Below, piece after piece: positions 1-8,991 of a DNA stretch of 64,000 bases. Each line of letters opens with the position of its first letter. The stretch's first letter is position 1. Both the position numbers and the translations under genes were made by a program. Under the pieces are notes generated by a model that had not been told where the DNA came from, did not search any database, and saw only the letters and a list, made by a program, of their open reading frames with translations. This DNA is from Pseudomonas huaxiensis (GTDB lineage Bacteria; Pseudomonadota; Gammaproteobacteria; Pseudomonadales; Pseudomonadaceae), in contig NZ_QKVL01000010.1 of NCBI RefSeq assembly GCF_003231275.1, positions 62,001 to 126,000 on the forward strand. Direction: 5' to 3'.

Positions 1-536
1 AGAAAGTCATGCTGGCCGCCGGTGACACCTTCCGCGCTGCGGCGGTGGAGCAGTTGCAGGTCTGGGGTGAGCGCAACAACATCCCGGTCATCGCCCAGCA
101 CACCGGCGCCGACTCGGCCTCGGTAATCTTCGATGCCGTGCAGGCCGCCAAGGCCCGTGGTGTCGATGTGCTGATCGCCGACACCGCCGGCCGCCTGCAC
201 ACCAAAGACAACCTGATGGAAGAGCTGAAGAAGGTTCGCCGGGTGATCGGCAAGCTCGACGCCGATGCGCCACATGAAGTGTTGCTGGTGCTCGACGCCG
301 GCACTGGCCAGAACGCCATCAACCAGGCCAAGCACTTCAACCAGAGCGTTGAACTGACTGGCCTGGCCCTGACCAAGCTGGACGGCACCGCCAAGGGCGG
401 GGTGATTTTCGCCTTGGCCAAGCAGTTCAGTCTGCCCATTCGCTATATTGGCGTAGGTGAAGGCATCGACGATCTGCGCGCGTTCGAAGCAGAATCCTTC
501 GTTAAAGCACTGTTTGCCGAGCGGGAGCATCCATGA
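1..536 (+). CDS. ftsY: Signal recognition particle receptor FtsY, C-terminal part (5' end outside window)
   Basis: SRP receptor GTPase that docks SRP-ribosome complexes at the SecYEG translocon on the inner membrane. Only the last ~178 codons are present; the reading frame is open to the left edge, so the N-terminal acidic A domain and the P-loop lie upstream. What is visible is the SRP-GTPase core: a GDTFRAAA insertion-box motif, DTAGRLH (G3), TKLDGTAKGG (G4) and the closing GVGEGIDDL motif, all diagnostic of FtsY/Ffh; the end of the protein fits FtsY rather than Ffh because there is no methionine-rich M domain. The stop codon overlaps the ftsE start in an ATGA, the usual ftsY-ftsE-ftsX operon arrangement. 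Confidence 0.97.
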   Translation, partial: KVMLAAGDTFRAAAVEQLQVWGERNNIPVIAQHTGADSASVIFDAVQAAKARGVDVLIADTAGRLHTKDNLMEELKKVRRVIGKLDADAPHEVLLVLDAGTGQNAINQAKHFNQSVELTGLALTKLDGTAKGGVIFALAKQFSLPIRYIGVGEGIDDLRAFEAESFVKALFAEREHP

Positions 537-1204
537 TTCGATTCGAACAGGTCGCCAAGCGTTATCCGAATGGTCACGTTGGCCTGCATGAGTTGAGTTT
601 TCGGGTACGGCGGGGCGAATTTCTGTTCGTGACCGGTCACTCCGGTGCCGGCAAGAGCACGTTGTTGCGCCTGCTGCTGGCCATGGAGCGTCCGACCAGC
701 GGCAAATTGCTGCTGGCCGGCCAGGATCTGGGCCAGATCACCAATGCGCAGATCCCGTTCCTGCGCCGCCAGATCGGCGTGGTGTTCCAGAATCATCAGT
801 TGCTGTTCGACCGTACCGTCTTCAATAACGTCGCCCTGCCGTTGCAGATCCTCGGCCTGTCCAAGGTCGAGATCGCCAAGCGGGTCGATTCGGCATTGGA
901 GCGGGTGGCGCTTTCCGACAAGTCCGCGCTGTTCCCCGGAGACCTGTCCACCGGCCAGCAACAGCGCGTCGGCATCGCCCGCGCCATCGTTCACCGCCCG
1001 GCACTGCTGCTGGCGGACGAACCCACCGGTAACCTCGACCCGCGCCTTGCTGCGGAGATCATGGGTGTTTTCGAAGATATCAACCGCCTGGGCACCAGCG
1101 TGCTGATCGCCAGCCACGACCTGGCACTGATCGCGCGTATGCGCCATCGCATGCTGACGCTGCAGCGCGGTCGCCTGATCGGCGATGGGGAGGCCGGGCA
1201 ATGA
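533..1204 (+). CDS. ftsE: Cell division ATP-binding protein FtsE
   Basis: ATPase of the FtsEX complex, which couples the divisome to activation of periplasmic murein hydrolases through EnvC-type partners. The 223 aa match the family length. Walker A GHSGAGKST is at residues 35-43, the ABC signature LSTGQQQR begins at 138, Walker B LLLADEP is at 158-164, and the switch histidine in SHD is at 195. It starts in the ATGA overlap with ftsY and ends in an ATGA overlap with ftsX, so the three are translationally coupled. Confidence 0.97.
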   Translation: MIRFEQVAKRYPNGHVGLHELSFRVRRGEFLFVTGHSGAGKSTLLRLLLAMERPTSGKLLLAGQDLGQITNAQIPFLRRQIGVVFQNHQLLFDRTVFNNVALPLQILGLSKVEIAKRVDSALERVALSDKSALFPGDLSTGQQQRVGIARAIVHRPALLLADEPTGNLDPRLAAEIMGVFEDINRLGTSVLIASHDLALIARMRHRMLTLQRGRLIGDGEAGQ

Positions 1205-2229
1205 GTGCGACACGCAGTCCAAAAGTATCCGAACGCGTAGCGCCGAAACCGGCTGACCCGCAATCGGATAAAAAGAAGAGGGGCCATGATGATGACGACG
1301 GCCCGGATTTCCGCACCCTGCTGCAGGCCTGGCTGGAAAGCCATCGCGCCAGCCTGGTGGACAGCCTGCGCCGCCTGGGCAAGCAGCCGATCGGCAGCTT
1401 CTTCACTTGCCTGGTGATGGCGGTGGCACTCAGCCTGCCGATGGGCCTGTCGCTGATCCTGAGCAATATCGAACGGCTTGGCGGCTCCTGGCAGCGCGCC
1501 GCGCAGATTTCCCTGTACCTGAAGCTGGACGCCAGCGCCCGTGACGGCGAGGCGCTGCGCGAGCAGATCAAGACCCTGCCCGGCGTGGCCGATGCCGAGT
1601 ACGTTAGCCGCGAACAGGCGCTCAACGAGTTCCAGCAGCAGTCCGGGCTCGGCGAAGCGCTGCGTGAGCTGCCGGAGAATCCGCTGCCCGGCGTGGTGGT
1701 GGTGACCCCGGCGGAAGTCGATAAAGCGACCCTCGAAGCTTTGCGTCAGCGTTTGTCGGAGCTACCGCGGGTTGAGCTGGCGCAGCTCGATCTGGTCTGG
1801 GTCGAACGGCTGGCGGCGATCCTCAAATTGGGTGACCGCTTCGTCTTTGGCCTTACCGTATTGCTGGTTTCCGCGCTGCTGCTGGTGATCGGCAACACCA
1901 TCCGGCTGCATATCGAGAACCGCCGGACGGAAATCGAAGTCATCAAGCTGGTCGGCGGTACCGACAGCTATGTGCGTCGCCCCTTCCTTTATATGGGGGC
2001 GTTGTACGGGCTGGGCGCGGGGATTCTGTCCTGGGGCGTGCTGGCATTCGGGCTGAACTGGCTGAATGACGCGGTGGTCGACCTGTCAGGGCTGTATGGC
2101 AGTGATTTCGCCCTGGCCGGCGTGCCGTCTGCCGATGGTCTGTCGCTCTTGCTTGGTGCGGTACTGTTAGGGTATATCGGTGCATGGATCGCGGTGGCTC
2201 GGCATCTGAGTGAGCTGGCACCACGATAG
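1201..2229 (+). CDS. ftsX: Cell division protein FtsX (permease-like subunit)
   Basis: Membrane partner of FtsE. The 342 aa contain a charged cytoplasmic N-terminus (rich in Lys and Asp in the first 40 residues), a first membrane segment near residues 65-85, a large periplasmic loop (about 90-205) that in this family contacts the amidase activator, and three further membrane segments in the C-terminal half, ending in a short Arg tail. This 4-TM layout with the extracytoplasmic loop after TM1 is the FtsX topology. It overlaps ftsE by 4 nt and is followed by the 113-bp gap that carries the rpoH promoter. Confidence 0.96.
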   Translation: MSATRSPKVSERVAPKPADPQSDKKKRGHDDDDGPDFRTLLQAWLESHRASLVDSLRRLGKQPIGSFFTCLVMAVALSLPMGLSLILSNIERLGGSWQRAAQISLYLKLDASARDGEALREQIKTLPGVADAEYVSREQALNEFQQQSGLGEALRELPENPLPGVVVVTPAEVDKATLEALRQRLSELPRVELAQLDLVWVERLAAILKLGDRFVFGLTVLLVSALLLVIGNTIRLHIENRRTEIEVIKLVGGTDSYVRRPFLYMGALYGLGAGILSWGVLAFGLNWLNDAVVDLSGLYGSDFALAGVPSADGLSLLLGAVLLGYIGAWIAVARHLSELAPR

Positions 2230-2266
2230 TGTCTTTTTGCTGGTATTGACTCTTTTGGTTTTCAGG

Positions 2267-2293
2267 GAACTTGTTTAGCGGTTCCCGGTCAAT
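2267..2293 (+). promoter_or_regulatory. Candidate AlgU (sigma-E type) promoter of rpoH
   Basis: A perfect GAACTT (2267-2272) is followed after 16 nt by TCAAT (2289-2293), close to the ECF sigma-E/AlgU pattern GAACTT-N16/17-TCtgA. It lies about 50 bp before the rpoH start. In P. aeruginosa rpoH is known to have an AlgU-dependent promoter, so position and motif agree; the -10 element matches only partly. Confidence 0.55.
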
Positions 2294-2342
2294 GTTGGCA
2301 GTGCCCATGGGCACGAGTTTAGTGAGTCGGAGGTTTTTTCGT

Positions 2343-3197
2343 ATGACCACTTCGTTGCAGCCTGCCTACGCCTTGGTCCCGGGTGCGAACCTGGAGGCCT
2401 ACGTACATACGGTGAACAGCATTCCACTGCTGACTGCCGAGCAGGAGCGTGAACTGGCCGAGAGTCTCTACTATGAGCAAAATCTTGAGTCTGCTCGGCA
2501 AATGGTGCTCGCGCACCTGCGCTTCGTTGTACATATCGCCCGCAGCTATTCCGGCTACGGGCTGGCCCAGGCCGACCTGATCCAGGAAGGCAACGTCGGC
2601 CTGATGAAAGCAGTCAAACGCTTCAACCCGGAAATGGGCGTGCGTCTGGTGTCCTTCGCGGTGCACTGGATCAAGGCCGAGATCCACGAGTTCATCCTGC
2701 GCAACTGGCGGATCGTCAAGGTTGCGACCACCAAGGCTCAGCGCAAGCTGTTCTTCAACCTGCGCAGCCAGAAGAAACGTCTGGCCTGGTTGAACAACGA
2801 CGAAGTGCATCGCGTTGCCGAAAGCCTGGGTGTGGAGCCGCGGGAAGTCCGCGAGATGGAAAGTCGCCTGACCGGCCAGGACATGGCCTTCGACCCGGCT
2901 GCCGAAGCCGATGACGACAGCGCCTTCCAGTCGCCAGCCAACTATCTGGAAGACCACCGCTACGACCCGGCTCGCCAACTCGAAGATGCCGACTGGAGCG
3001 ACAGCTCCTCGAACAACCTGCACGAAGCGTTGCAGGGTCTGGACGACCGTAGCCGCGACATCCTCTATCAGCGCTGGCTGGCCGAGGAAAAGGCCACGCT
3101 GCATGACCTGGCGGCCAAATACAGTGTTTCGGCGGAGCGTATCCGCCAACTGGAAAAGAACGCGATGAACAAGGTGAAAGCCCTGATCGCTGCCTGA
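2343..3197 (+). CDS. rpoH: RNA polymerase sigma factor RpoH (sigma-32)
   Basis: Heat-shock sigma factor directing RNA polymerase to chaperone and protease genes. The start is placed at the ATG at 2343 (protein beginning [14 protein letters not shown], 284 aa), which is the pseudomonad RpoH length; a GGAG sits about 10 nt upstream. The frame stays open back to 2271, but those codons cover the promoter region. Region 2 motifs ([14 protein letters not shown], then the [22 protein letters not shown] segment read in two parts around residues 95-120), the RpoH-box region around 130-150 (QRKLFFNLR) and a C-terminal helix-turn-helix ([13 protein letters not shown]) are all present. Monocistronic between the AlgU-like promoter and a strong terminator. 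Confidence 0.98.
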   Translation: MTTSLQPAYALVPGANLEAYVHTVNSIPLLTAEQERELAESLYYEQNLESARQMVLAHLRFVVHIARSYSGYGLAQADLIQEGNVGLMKAVKRFNPEMGVRLVSFAVHWIKAEIHEFILRNWRIVKVATTKAQRKLFFNLRSQKKRLAWLNNDEVHRVAESLGVEPREVREMESRLTGQDMAFDPAAEADDDSAFQSPANYLEDHRYDPARQLEDADWSDSSSNNLHEALQGLDDRSRDILYQRWLAEEKATLHDLAAKYSVSAERIRQLEKNAMNKVKALIAA

Positions 3198-3218
3198 TCT
3201 TCCAGGTTTCAGAAACAG

Positions 3219-3248
3219 AAAGCCCGACTCGAAAGGTCGGGCTTTTTT
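3219..3248 (+). terminator. Rho-independent terminator after rpoH
   Basis: An 8-bp perfect stem AGCCCGAC/GTCGGGCT (3221-3228 with 3236-3243) is followed by a run of T to 3247. It lies 24 nt after the rpoH stop and before the convergent mtgA stop, and could serve rpoH alone. Confidence 0.92.
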
Positions 3249-3267
3249 ATTCGCTGTAGGGCCTAAA

Positions 3268-3969
3268 TCAGCGCCCCTGCAACTGCTCCAGATAGCTGTC
3301 CCCACCCAACTGCCCCATCTGCTGCCGAATCCACCCGGCCCGCCGTGCTACATAGCTGCTTGGCCGGCTGGCACTCCAGTTGCGCGGGTTGGGCAGTACA
3401 GCGGCGAGCAGGCTGGCCTGCTGGCGCGACAACCGACTGGCATCGACGCCAAAGTGATGGCGTGCTGCGGCTTGTGCACCAAACACGCCGTCATCCCACT
3501 CCGCACTGTTGAGATACACCTCAAGAATCCGCTCCTTCGACCAGAGCAATTCGATCAGCGCGGTGAACCAGGCTTCCAGCCCCTTGCGCACCCAGCTTCG
3601 GCCGGACCAGAGAAACTGGTTCTTGGCCACCTGCTGGCTGAGGGTGCTGGCACCGCGAACACTGCCGCCGCGCTCGTTATGTGCCAGCGCCGCCTGGATA
3701 GCCGAGAAGTCGAAGCCCCAATGGCTGGCGAATTTCTGGTCCTCGCCGGCGATGACCGCCACTTTCAGCTCATCGGAGATCCGCTCCCAGGGTTCCCAGT
3801 CGCGCTGCAAATCGATGGGCTGGCCGTCGAACCAGGACTCGATCTTGCGCTCGACCATCAACGCCGTGCCTGGCGGCGGTACCCAGCGGAAGATCAGCAC
3901 CAGCAATACGCTGCCACCGGCGAACCAGAGCAGGGCACGAGCAAGGCGTCGAAATACGGATGACAGCAT
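3268..3969 (-). CDS. mtgA: Monofunctional biosynthetic peptidoglycan transglycosylase
   Basis: GT51 glycosyltransferase that polymerises lipid II into glycan strands at the periplasmic face of the inner membrane. The 233 aa begin with an N-terminal membrane anchor (about residues 10-28), then the GT51 domain with the catalytic-Glu motif EDQKFASHWGFD and the GASTLSQQVAKN motif, and RKGLEAWFTALIELLWSKERILE further on. There is no transpeptidase domain, which separates it from PonA encoded at 23136-25568. Convergent with rpoH and divergent from the DUF423 gene. Confidence 0.96.
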   Translation of the reverse strand: MLSSVFRRLARALLWFAGGSVLLVLIFRWVPPPGTALMVERKIESWFDGQPIDLQRDWEPWERISDELKVAVIAGEDQKFASHWGFDFSAIQAALAHNERGGSVRGASTLSQQVAKNQFLWSGRSWVRKGLEAWFTALIELLWSKERILEVYLNSAEWDDGVFGAQAAARHHFGVDASRLSRQQASLLAAVLPNPRNWSASRPSSYVARRAGWIRQQMGQLGGDSYLEQLQGR

Positions 3970-4038
3970 GGTGATGACTTGGCCGCGGCGGATGAGCGGG
4001 CCATTATACAGGCCCTGTGCACCCCAAGGAGTTGTTCC

Positions 4039-4410
4039 ATGCTTCGTAGCTTCCTGATGCTTGCGGCGTTCTTCGGCTTTACCGGTGTGGCCCTAGGTGC
4101 CTTTGCCGCCCACGGACTCAAGGGCCGCCTGACCTCTGAATACCTGGCGATCTTCCACACCGGCGTCACTTATCAACTGGTTCACGCGCTGGCGCTGATC
4201 GGCGTCGCGGTGCTCAGCGTGCACCTGCCGGGACGGCTGGTGAACTGGGCCGGCGGTCTGTTCTGTCTCGGCATCCTGCTGTTCTCTGGCAGTCTGTACC
4301 TGCTGACCCTGAGCGGTATCGGCAAGCTCGGCATCATCACGCCATTCGGTGGAACGGCCTTCCTCGCCGGCTGGTTGTGCCTGGGTCTGGCGGCCTGGCG
4401 GATGAACTGA
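4039..4410 (+). CDS. DUF423 membrane protein (YgdD-like)
   Basis: A small inner-membrane protein of unknown biochemical role. The start is set at the ATG at 4039 because AAGGAG lies 8 nt upstream (4026-4031); an upstream in-frame ATG lacks such a site. The 123 aa start MLRSFLMLAAFF and carry four hydrophobic segments and the conserved GAFAAHGL motif near residue 20, typical of DUF423. It is divergent from mtgA and lies about 100 bp before thiS. Confidence 0.88.
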   Translation: MLRSFLMLAAFFGFTGVALGAFAAHGLKGRLTSEYLAIFHTGVTYQLVHALALIGVAVLSVHLPGRLVNWAGGLFCLGILLFSGSLYLLTLSGIGKLGIITPFGGTAFLAGWLCLGLAAWRMN

Positions 4411-4512
4411 CTCGCGGGTCGAAAATCGTGACGAATGGTGTCACCCGGCCTTGGGTTCGGGCGCGGATCGGCGCTAGAATGCGGGCCCCTAAAAATAATG
4501 GCGGCCGTGCGC

Positions 4513-4713
4513 ATGCGCATTCAACTGAACGGTGAACCCTTCGAATTGCCCGACGGCGAGAGCGTCGCGGCCCTGCTGAGCCGGCTTGACCTGGTTGGGC
4601 GTCGGGTGGCGGTCGAACTGAACCTGGACATCGTGCCGCGCAGCCAGCACGACAGCACCGCGTTGAGCGAAGGCGACCAGGTGGAAGTTGTCCACGCCAT
4701 CGGCGGCGGCTAG
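4513..4713 (+). CDS. thiS: Sulfur carrier protein ThiS
   Basis: Ubiquitin-like sulfur carrier whose C-terminal Gly-Gly is thiocarboxylated and donates sulfur for the thiazole ring of thiamine. The ATG at 4513 gives 66 aa starting MRIQLNGEPFEL, the family norm; an in-frame ATG at 4498 would add five residues (MAAVR). The protein ends in AIGGG with the functional di-glycine at the very end. Located 48 bp before thiG, its partner enzyme. Confidence 0.95.
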   Translation: MRIQLNGEPFELPDGESVAALLSRLDLVGRRVAVELNLDIVPRSQHDSTALSEGDQVEVVHAIGGG

Positions 4714-4761
4714 GCCCCCGCGCTTCACCTGCAAGTCCCTCAACCTTCAAGAGGATTACCG

Positions 4762-5556
4762 ATGAGCAACGTTCGTAGCGACAAGCCCTTCACCCTGGCC
4801 GGTCGTACCTTCCAGTCGCGCCTGCTGGTTGGCACCGGCAAGTACCGTGACATGGAAGAAACCCGCCTGGCCATCGAGGCCTCGGGCGCCGAGATCGTCA
4901 CCGTCGCCGTGCGCCGGACCAACATCGGCCAGAACCCGGGCGAGCCGAACCTGCTCGACGTACTGCCGCCAGACCGCTACACCATCCTGCCGAACACCGC
5001 CGGTTGCTACGACGCGGTCGAAGCCGTGCGCACCTGTCGCCTGGCTCGCGAACTGCTCGACGGCCACAACCTGGTCAAGCTGGAAGTCCTGGCTGACCAG
5101 AAGACCCTGTTCCCCAACGTGATCGAAACCCTCAAGGCCGCCGAAGTGCTGGTCAAGGACGGTTTCGACGTGATGGTCTACACCAGCGATGACCCGATCA
5201 TCGCCCGCCAACTGGCCGAAATCGGCTGCATCGCCGTCATGCCGCTGGCCGGACTGATCGGCACCGGTCTGGGGATCTGCAACCCGTACAACCTGCAGAT
5301 CATCCTCGAAGAAGCCAAGGTGCCCGTGCTGGTGGATGCCGGTGTCGGTACCGCTTCCGACGCCACCATCGCTATGGAACTGGGGTGCGAGGCCGTGCTG
5401 ATGAACTCGGCGATCGCCCACGCGCAGCAGCCGATCATGATGGCCGAAGCCATGAAACACGCCATCGTCGCCGGCCGCCTCGCCTACCTGGCCGGCCGCA
5501 TGCCGAAAAAACTCTATGCCAGCGCCTCGTCGCCGCTGGATGGCCTGATCAAGTAA
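4762..5556 (+). CDS. thiG: Thiazole synthase ThiG
   Basis: Condenses 1-deoxy-xylulose 5-phosphate, dehydroglycine and ThiS thiocarboxylate sulfur into the thiazole phosphate of thiamine. The 264 aa form a TIM barrel; the catalytic Schiff-base lysine is expected in the [10 protein letters not shown] segment near residue 110, and the phosphate-binding motifs [10 protein letters not shown] and [10 protein letters not shown] are seen in the C-terminal third. An AGAGGA ribosome site lies just upstream. It follows thiS and precedes trmB by 9 bp. Confidence 0.97.
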   Translation: MSNVRSDKPFTLAGRTFQSRLLVGTGKYRDMEETRLAIEASGAEIVTVAVRRTNIGQNPGEPNLLDVLPPDRYTILPNTAGCYDAVEAVRTCRLARELLDGHNLVKLEVLADQKTLFPNVIETLKAAEVLVKDGFDVMVYTSDDPIIARQLAEIGCIAVMPLAGLIGTGLGICNPYNLQIILEEAKVPVLVDAGVGTASDATIAMELGCEAVLMNSAIAHAQQPIMMAEAMKHAIVAGRLAYLAGRMPKKLYASASSPLDGLIK

Positions 5557-5565
5557 GAGCCTCTG

Positions 5566-6291
5566 ATGACTGAATCGCAAGAATCGCCGATCGCCGCCGA
5601 AGGCGAAGAGCGCCAACACCGCCGTATCAAGAGTTTCGTGATGCGCGCCGGCCGCATGACCGAAGGCCAGCAACGCGGCCTGGACCAGGGCGGCCCGCTG
5701 TACATCCTGCAACTGGCTGACAGCCCGGTCGACTACGACCAGGTGTTCGGCCGTTCGGCACCACGTACCCTGGAAATCGGTTTCGGCATGGGTCACTCCC
5801 TGCTGGAGATGGCCGCCGCCGCGCCGGACCAGGACTTCATCGGTGTTGAAGTGCACCGTCCGGGTGTCGGCGCACTGCTCAACGGCGTGATCACCCAGGA
5901 CCTGAAAAACCTGCGGGTGTACGACTGCGATGCCATCGAAGTGCTGAACAAGTGCGTCGCCGATGGCAGCCTCGATCGCCTGATGCTGTTCTTCCCGGAT
6001 CCGTGGCACAAGAGCCGTCACCACAAGCGCCGCATCGTCCAGCCGGAGTTCGCCGAGCTGGTGCGTCGCAAGCTGAAGGTAGGCGGTGTATTCCACATGG
6101 CGACCGACTGGGAACCGTATGCCGAATACATGCTGGAAGTGATGAACGTCGCCCCGGGTTATCGCAACCAGGCGGCGGACGGCACTTATGTGCCGCGTCC
6201 TGAAGAGCGCCCGATCACCAAGTTCGAACGCCGCGGCGAGCGGCTGGGGCATGGGGTTTGGGATCTGAAGTACGAGAAGCTGGCTGATTGA
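5566..6291 (+). CDS. trmB: tRNA (guanine-N7-)-methyltransferase TrmB
   Basis: SAM-dependent enzyme that makes m7G46 in the variable loop of tRNAs. The 241 aa contain the SAM motif [15 protein letters not shown], the family-specific [16 protein letters not shown] stretch, and the catalytic region [15 protein letters not shown], which is diagnostic of TrmB. It lies 9 bp after thiG with only a weak ribosome site, so it is probably cotranscribed. The REP palindrome at 6294-6378 follows directly. Confidence 0.97.
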   Translation: MTESQESPIAAEGEERQHRRIKSFVMRAGRMTEGQQRGLDQGGPLYILQLADSPVDYDQVFGRSAPRTLEIGFGMGHSLLEMAAAAPDQDFIGVEVHRPGVGALLNGVITQDLKNLRVYDCDAIEVLNKCVADGSLDRLMLFFPDPWHKSRHHKRRIVQPEFAELVRRKLKVGGVFHMATDWEPYAEYMLEVMNVAPGYRNQAADGTYVPRPEERPITKFERRGERLGHGVWDLKYEKLAD

Positions 6292-6293
6292 TG

Positions 6294-6378
6294 CATCGCT
6301 GCGGTTCGGCGCCCCGACAAGCCAGCTCCCACAGGTGCGGTGTATGCCGATCCTGTGGGAGTCGGCTTGCCGGCGATG
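6294..6378. repeat. REP/BIME-like palindromic repeat pair
   Basis: The left element (6294-6335) reads CATCGCTGCGGTTCGG and onward to CCCACAGG; the right element (6352-6378) is an inverted CCTGTGGGAG...GGCGATG. The left 42-nt element recurs with one mismatch at 22994-23035. Such extragenic REP pairs are spread by RAYT transposases in fluorescent pseudomonads; no RAYT gene is in the window. It separates the convergent trmB and DUF3392 genes. Confidence 0.85.
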
Positions 6379-6392
6379 AGGAACTCAAAAAT

Positions 6393-6719
6393 TCACCCCC
6401 GCCGATCAGCCACCACGCCGATCAACACCAGCACCACCAGCAACACCGGCGCCAGCGCATAGTTGTTGAACTGGCCCAGTCCCTTCACCACCCATGGGGT
6501 GGCATAGATCAGCGCAGCGCCGCTGCCGATCAGCACCAGCAGGGCCATGAACGGCACCCGCAAAGCCCCGGCCAGGCCGCCGAGGCGTCCTTCGACCCAG
6601 CTTTTGATATCGGTGCCGAACAGCACCAGCAGGCAGCCGACCAGCGCCAGCGAGATTTCCGAAAGGTTGCTACGGCTCCAGCGGGAGATGGTCGAGAGCA
6701 GGTCGAGTACCAGGTCCAT
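6393..6719 (-). CDS. DUF3392 membrane protein
   Basis: A 108-aa hydrophobic protein of unknown function. It has three membrane segments (approximately residues 20-38, 55-75 and 85-103) joined by short loops and a short charged tail ADRRG. Length and pattern match the DUF3392 family of gammaproteobacteria. It lies 9 bp after hemW and is the last gene of the metX-hemW run. No functional residues can be named. Confidence 0.82.
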   Translation of the reverse strand: MDLVLDLLSTISRWSRSNLSEISLALVGCLLVLFGTDIKSWVEGRLGGLAGALRVPFMALLVLIGSGAALIYATPWVVKGLGQFNNYALAPVLLVVLVLIGVVADRRG

Positions 6720-6728
6720 GCGCTTTCC

Positions 6729-7943
6729 TTAGGTCAAGAAGTACTGCAACAGGTCGTTGAGGAACAACTGGCCGCGCGCGGTGGCGACCAGTCGCGTCGG
6801 TTCGACTTGTAAAAGGCCTTTTTGTTCTGCTTCCCGGCGCGCCGCAGTGAGTTGTTCCAGTGGCAGCCCGGTTCGCTGACTGAACAGCGCAGCGTCGACG
6901 CCGTCGGTCAGACGCAGGGCGTTCATCAGGAATTCGAAGGGCAGCTCATCCACCGGCAGCAGCTTTTCGCCGGCCTTGAAGGCCTTGGCCGGGTTCAGGT
7001 AGTCCTTGGGCAGGCGGGTTTTCCAGGTGCGCAGAATGCGGCCATCCGGATGACTGAGCTTGCCGTGCGCCCCCGCGCCGATACCGATGAAGTCGCCAAA
7101 GCTCCAGTAGTTCAGGTTGTGCCGCGCCGCTCGCCCGGACTGGGCGTAAGCGGAAACTTCGTATTGGTGGAAGCCGTTTTGTGCGAGCAGGGCCTGACCG
7201 GCTTCCTGGATATCCCAGAGGATGTCGTCTTCCGGCAGCACCGGTGGCTGGTTCCAGAACACGGTGTTCGGCTCCAGGGTCAACTGGTACCAGGACAGGT
7301 GCGTCGGGCCAAGGTCGATGGCTTGTTGCAGGTCGCCGAGGGCATCGTCCAGCGACTGGTCCGGCAGCCCGTGCATCAGGTCCAGGTTGAAGTTGTCGAA
7401 GCCTGCATTGCGCGCCATGGCGGCGGCGCGGATCGCTTCGTCGCCGTTGTGGATGCGGCCGAGGGCTTCGAGTTTCGCCTGCTGGAAGCTCTGGATGCCG
7501 ATGGACAACCGGTTGATGCCCAACTGCCGGTAAGCCTTGAACTTCTCTTGTTCGAAGGTCCCCGGATTGGCTTCGAGGGTGATCTCGATATCGCTGGCAA
7601 ACGGAATGCGTTGTTCCACTCCGACCAACAAGCGACCCAGCGCCTTGGCGCTGAACAGGCTGGGCGTGCCGCCGCCGAAGAAGATCGAGCTGATCGGCCG
7701 GCCATACACCGCAGGCAATTCCTGGTCGAGGTCGGCCAGCAGCGCGTCGACGTAGGCCTCTTCAGGCAGCTCGGGGGTGGCGGCGTGGGAGTTGAAGTCG
7801 CAATACGGGCATTTGCGCACGCACCACGGAATATGGATGTACAGCGCCAAAGGCGGCAGATGCGGCAAGGCCGCCCTTGGTGTTTGGGACGTGAAGCCAG
7901 CCTCGCCCAGATGCAGTGGCTGTGCCGGCGTTTTTTCGGTCAT
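6729..7943 (-). CDS. hemW: HemW-like radical SAM protein (heme chaperone family)
   Basis: Member of the HemN/HemW radical SAM group; HemW proteins bind heme and are thought to deliver it to respiratory enzymes rather than act as coproporphyrinogen oxidase. The 404 aa carry the CxxxCxxC cluster motif at C41, C45 and C48 ([11 protein letters not shown]), the GGGTPSL glycine motif, and a C-terminal HemN-type domain. The extra N-terminal cysteine of true HemN is absent, which favours HemW. It overlaps rdgB by 4 nt; rdgB-hemW is a conserved pair. Confidence 0.94.
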   Translation of the reverse strand: MTEKTPAQPLHLGEAGFTSQTPRAALPHLPPLALYIHIPWCVRKCPYCDFNSHAATPELPEEAYVDALLADLDQELPAVYGRPISSIFFGGGTPSLFSAKALGRLLVGVEQRIPFASDIEITLEANPGTFEQEKFKAYRQLGINRLSIGIQSFQQAKLEALGRIHNGDEAIRAAAMARNAGFDNFNLDLMHGLPDQSLDDALGDLQQAIDLGPTHLSWYQLTLEPNTVFWNQPPVLPEDDILWDIQEAGQALLAQNGFHQYEVSAYAQSGRAARHNLNYWSFGDFIGIGAGAHGKLSHPDGRILRTWKTRLPKDYLNPAKAFKAGEKLLPVDELPFEFLMNALRLTDGVDAALFSQRTGLPLEQLTAARREAEQKGLLQVEPTRLVATARGQLFLNDLLQYFLT

Positions 7944-8536
7944 GCCAGGCCCAGACGTTGACGCAGCAGGCTCATGGCGCGGGCGCGGTGACTCAGTTGG
8001 TTTTTCTCGACAGGGGCCAGTTCGGCGCTGGAGCAGTTGCGCTCAGGCACCCAGAACAGCGGGTCGTAGCCGAAACCGTGCTCGCCGCTGGCGGCGGTCA
8101 GGATGCGGCCGTGCCACAGGCCTTCGCAGAGGATCGGCAGCGGATCGTCGGCATGGCGGACCAGGGCCAGCACGCAAACGAACTGCGCGCCACGCTCGGC
8201 TTCCGGTACGTCTTTCAGCGCGTCGAGCAGCTTGGCGTTGTTCGCCGCGTCGCCCTTGCCGTCGGCATAACGCGCCGAATAGATACCCGGTGCACCACCG
8301 AGGAAGTCCACCGCCAGGCCCGAATCGTCGGCCAACGCTGGCAGGCCGGAGATGCGCGCGGCGTTGCGGGCCTTGAGGATGGCGTTCTCGACGAACGACA
8401 GGCCGGTTTCTTCCGGCTCGACGCTGCTGAATTCACCGATGGAGCGCAGTTGCACGGTGTCACCGAGCATGGCCTGCAGTTCCTTGAGTTTGCCGGCGTT
8501 GTGGCTGGCCAATACGAGTTGCTTGATGTTCATCAT
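7940..8536 (-). CDS. rdgB: XTP/dITP diphosphatase RdgB
   Basis: House-cleaning pyrophosphatase that hydrolyses non-canonical purine triphosphates (dITP, XTP) and so keeps them out of DNA. The 198 aa contain [10 protein letters not shown] near the N-terminus, the ADDSGLAVD motif, the [10 protein letters not shown] motif and the C-terminal HRARAM segment, all Ham1/RdgB signatures. Two consecutive ATG codons exist (8536 and 8533); the first overlaps the DUF4426 stop as ATGA. It also overlaps hemW by 4 nt. Confidence 0.97.
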   Translation of the reverse strand: MMNIKQLVLASHNAGKLKELQAMLGDTVQLRSIGEFSSVEPEETGLSFVENAILKARNAARISGLPALADDSGLAVDFLGGAPGIYSARYADGKGDAANNAKLLDALKDVPEAERGAQFVCVLALVRHADDPLPILCEGLWHGRILTAASGEHGFGYDPLFWVPERNCSSAELAPVEKNQLSHRARAMSLLRQRLGLA

Positions 8537-8967
8537 TCGCCTGGGAAGACTTCCTGGTTGAAGCTGAAGGTGTTGTTGGCGTCACCCGAGCCGACCGTGA
8601 TCGAGAAGGTCAGGGTTTCTGGCTGGTCCACCGGGAACTGGGCCAGATAATAGACGGCGCCCTGATCGCTGACCTGTTTGAAGCTCAGGTTGCTCTTGCG
8701 GCTGGTCAGGTCACTGACGGTGCCGCTGACGCTCGCGGGGCCCGGCTTGCCCGCCTTGAGCACGGCAATATTGAGCACGCCCTGGTTCTTGCTGCGTACC
8801 AGTCCACTGGCCTGCGCCGTGGCGGGCTGCAGGAAGGTGGAGTTGAAGACGCTGTAATGCACGGTGACATCGCCGAAGACTTCCTTGCGCTCCGGTTTTG
8901 CGGCATCGGCAGCCAGCACTGGCAGGGCCAGGCACAGGCTGAACAGAAACATGGCTAAGCGACGCAT
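8533..8967 (-). CDS. DUF4426 exported protein
   Basis: A 144-aa protein of unknown function. It has a cleavable signal peptide (residues 1-19, ending ...PVLAA), then a beta-rich periplasmic domain. It contains the [11 protein letters not shown] motif near residue 36 and ends with FNQEVFPGE. Pseudomonads commonly carry this family between metW and rdgB, as here, with a 24-bp gap after metW and a 4-nt overlap into rdgB. A link to methionine metabolism is suggested only by position. Confidence 0.85.
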   Translation of the reverse strand: MRRLAMFLFSLCLALPVLAADAAKPERKEVFGDVTVHYSVFNSTFLQPATAQASGLVRSKNQGVLNIAVLKAGKPGPASVSGTVSDLTSRKSNLSFKQVSDQGAVYYLAQFPVDQPETLTFSITVGSGDANNTFSFNQEVFPGE

Positions 8968-8991
8968 GATCGTATCCTCTGGTGGGGCGGG

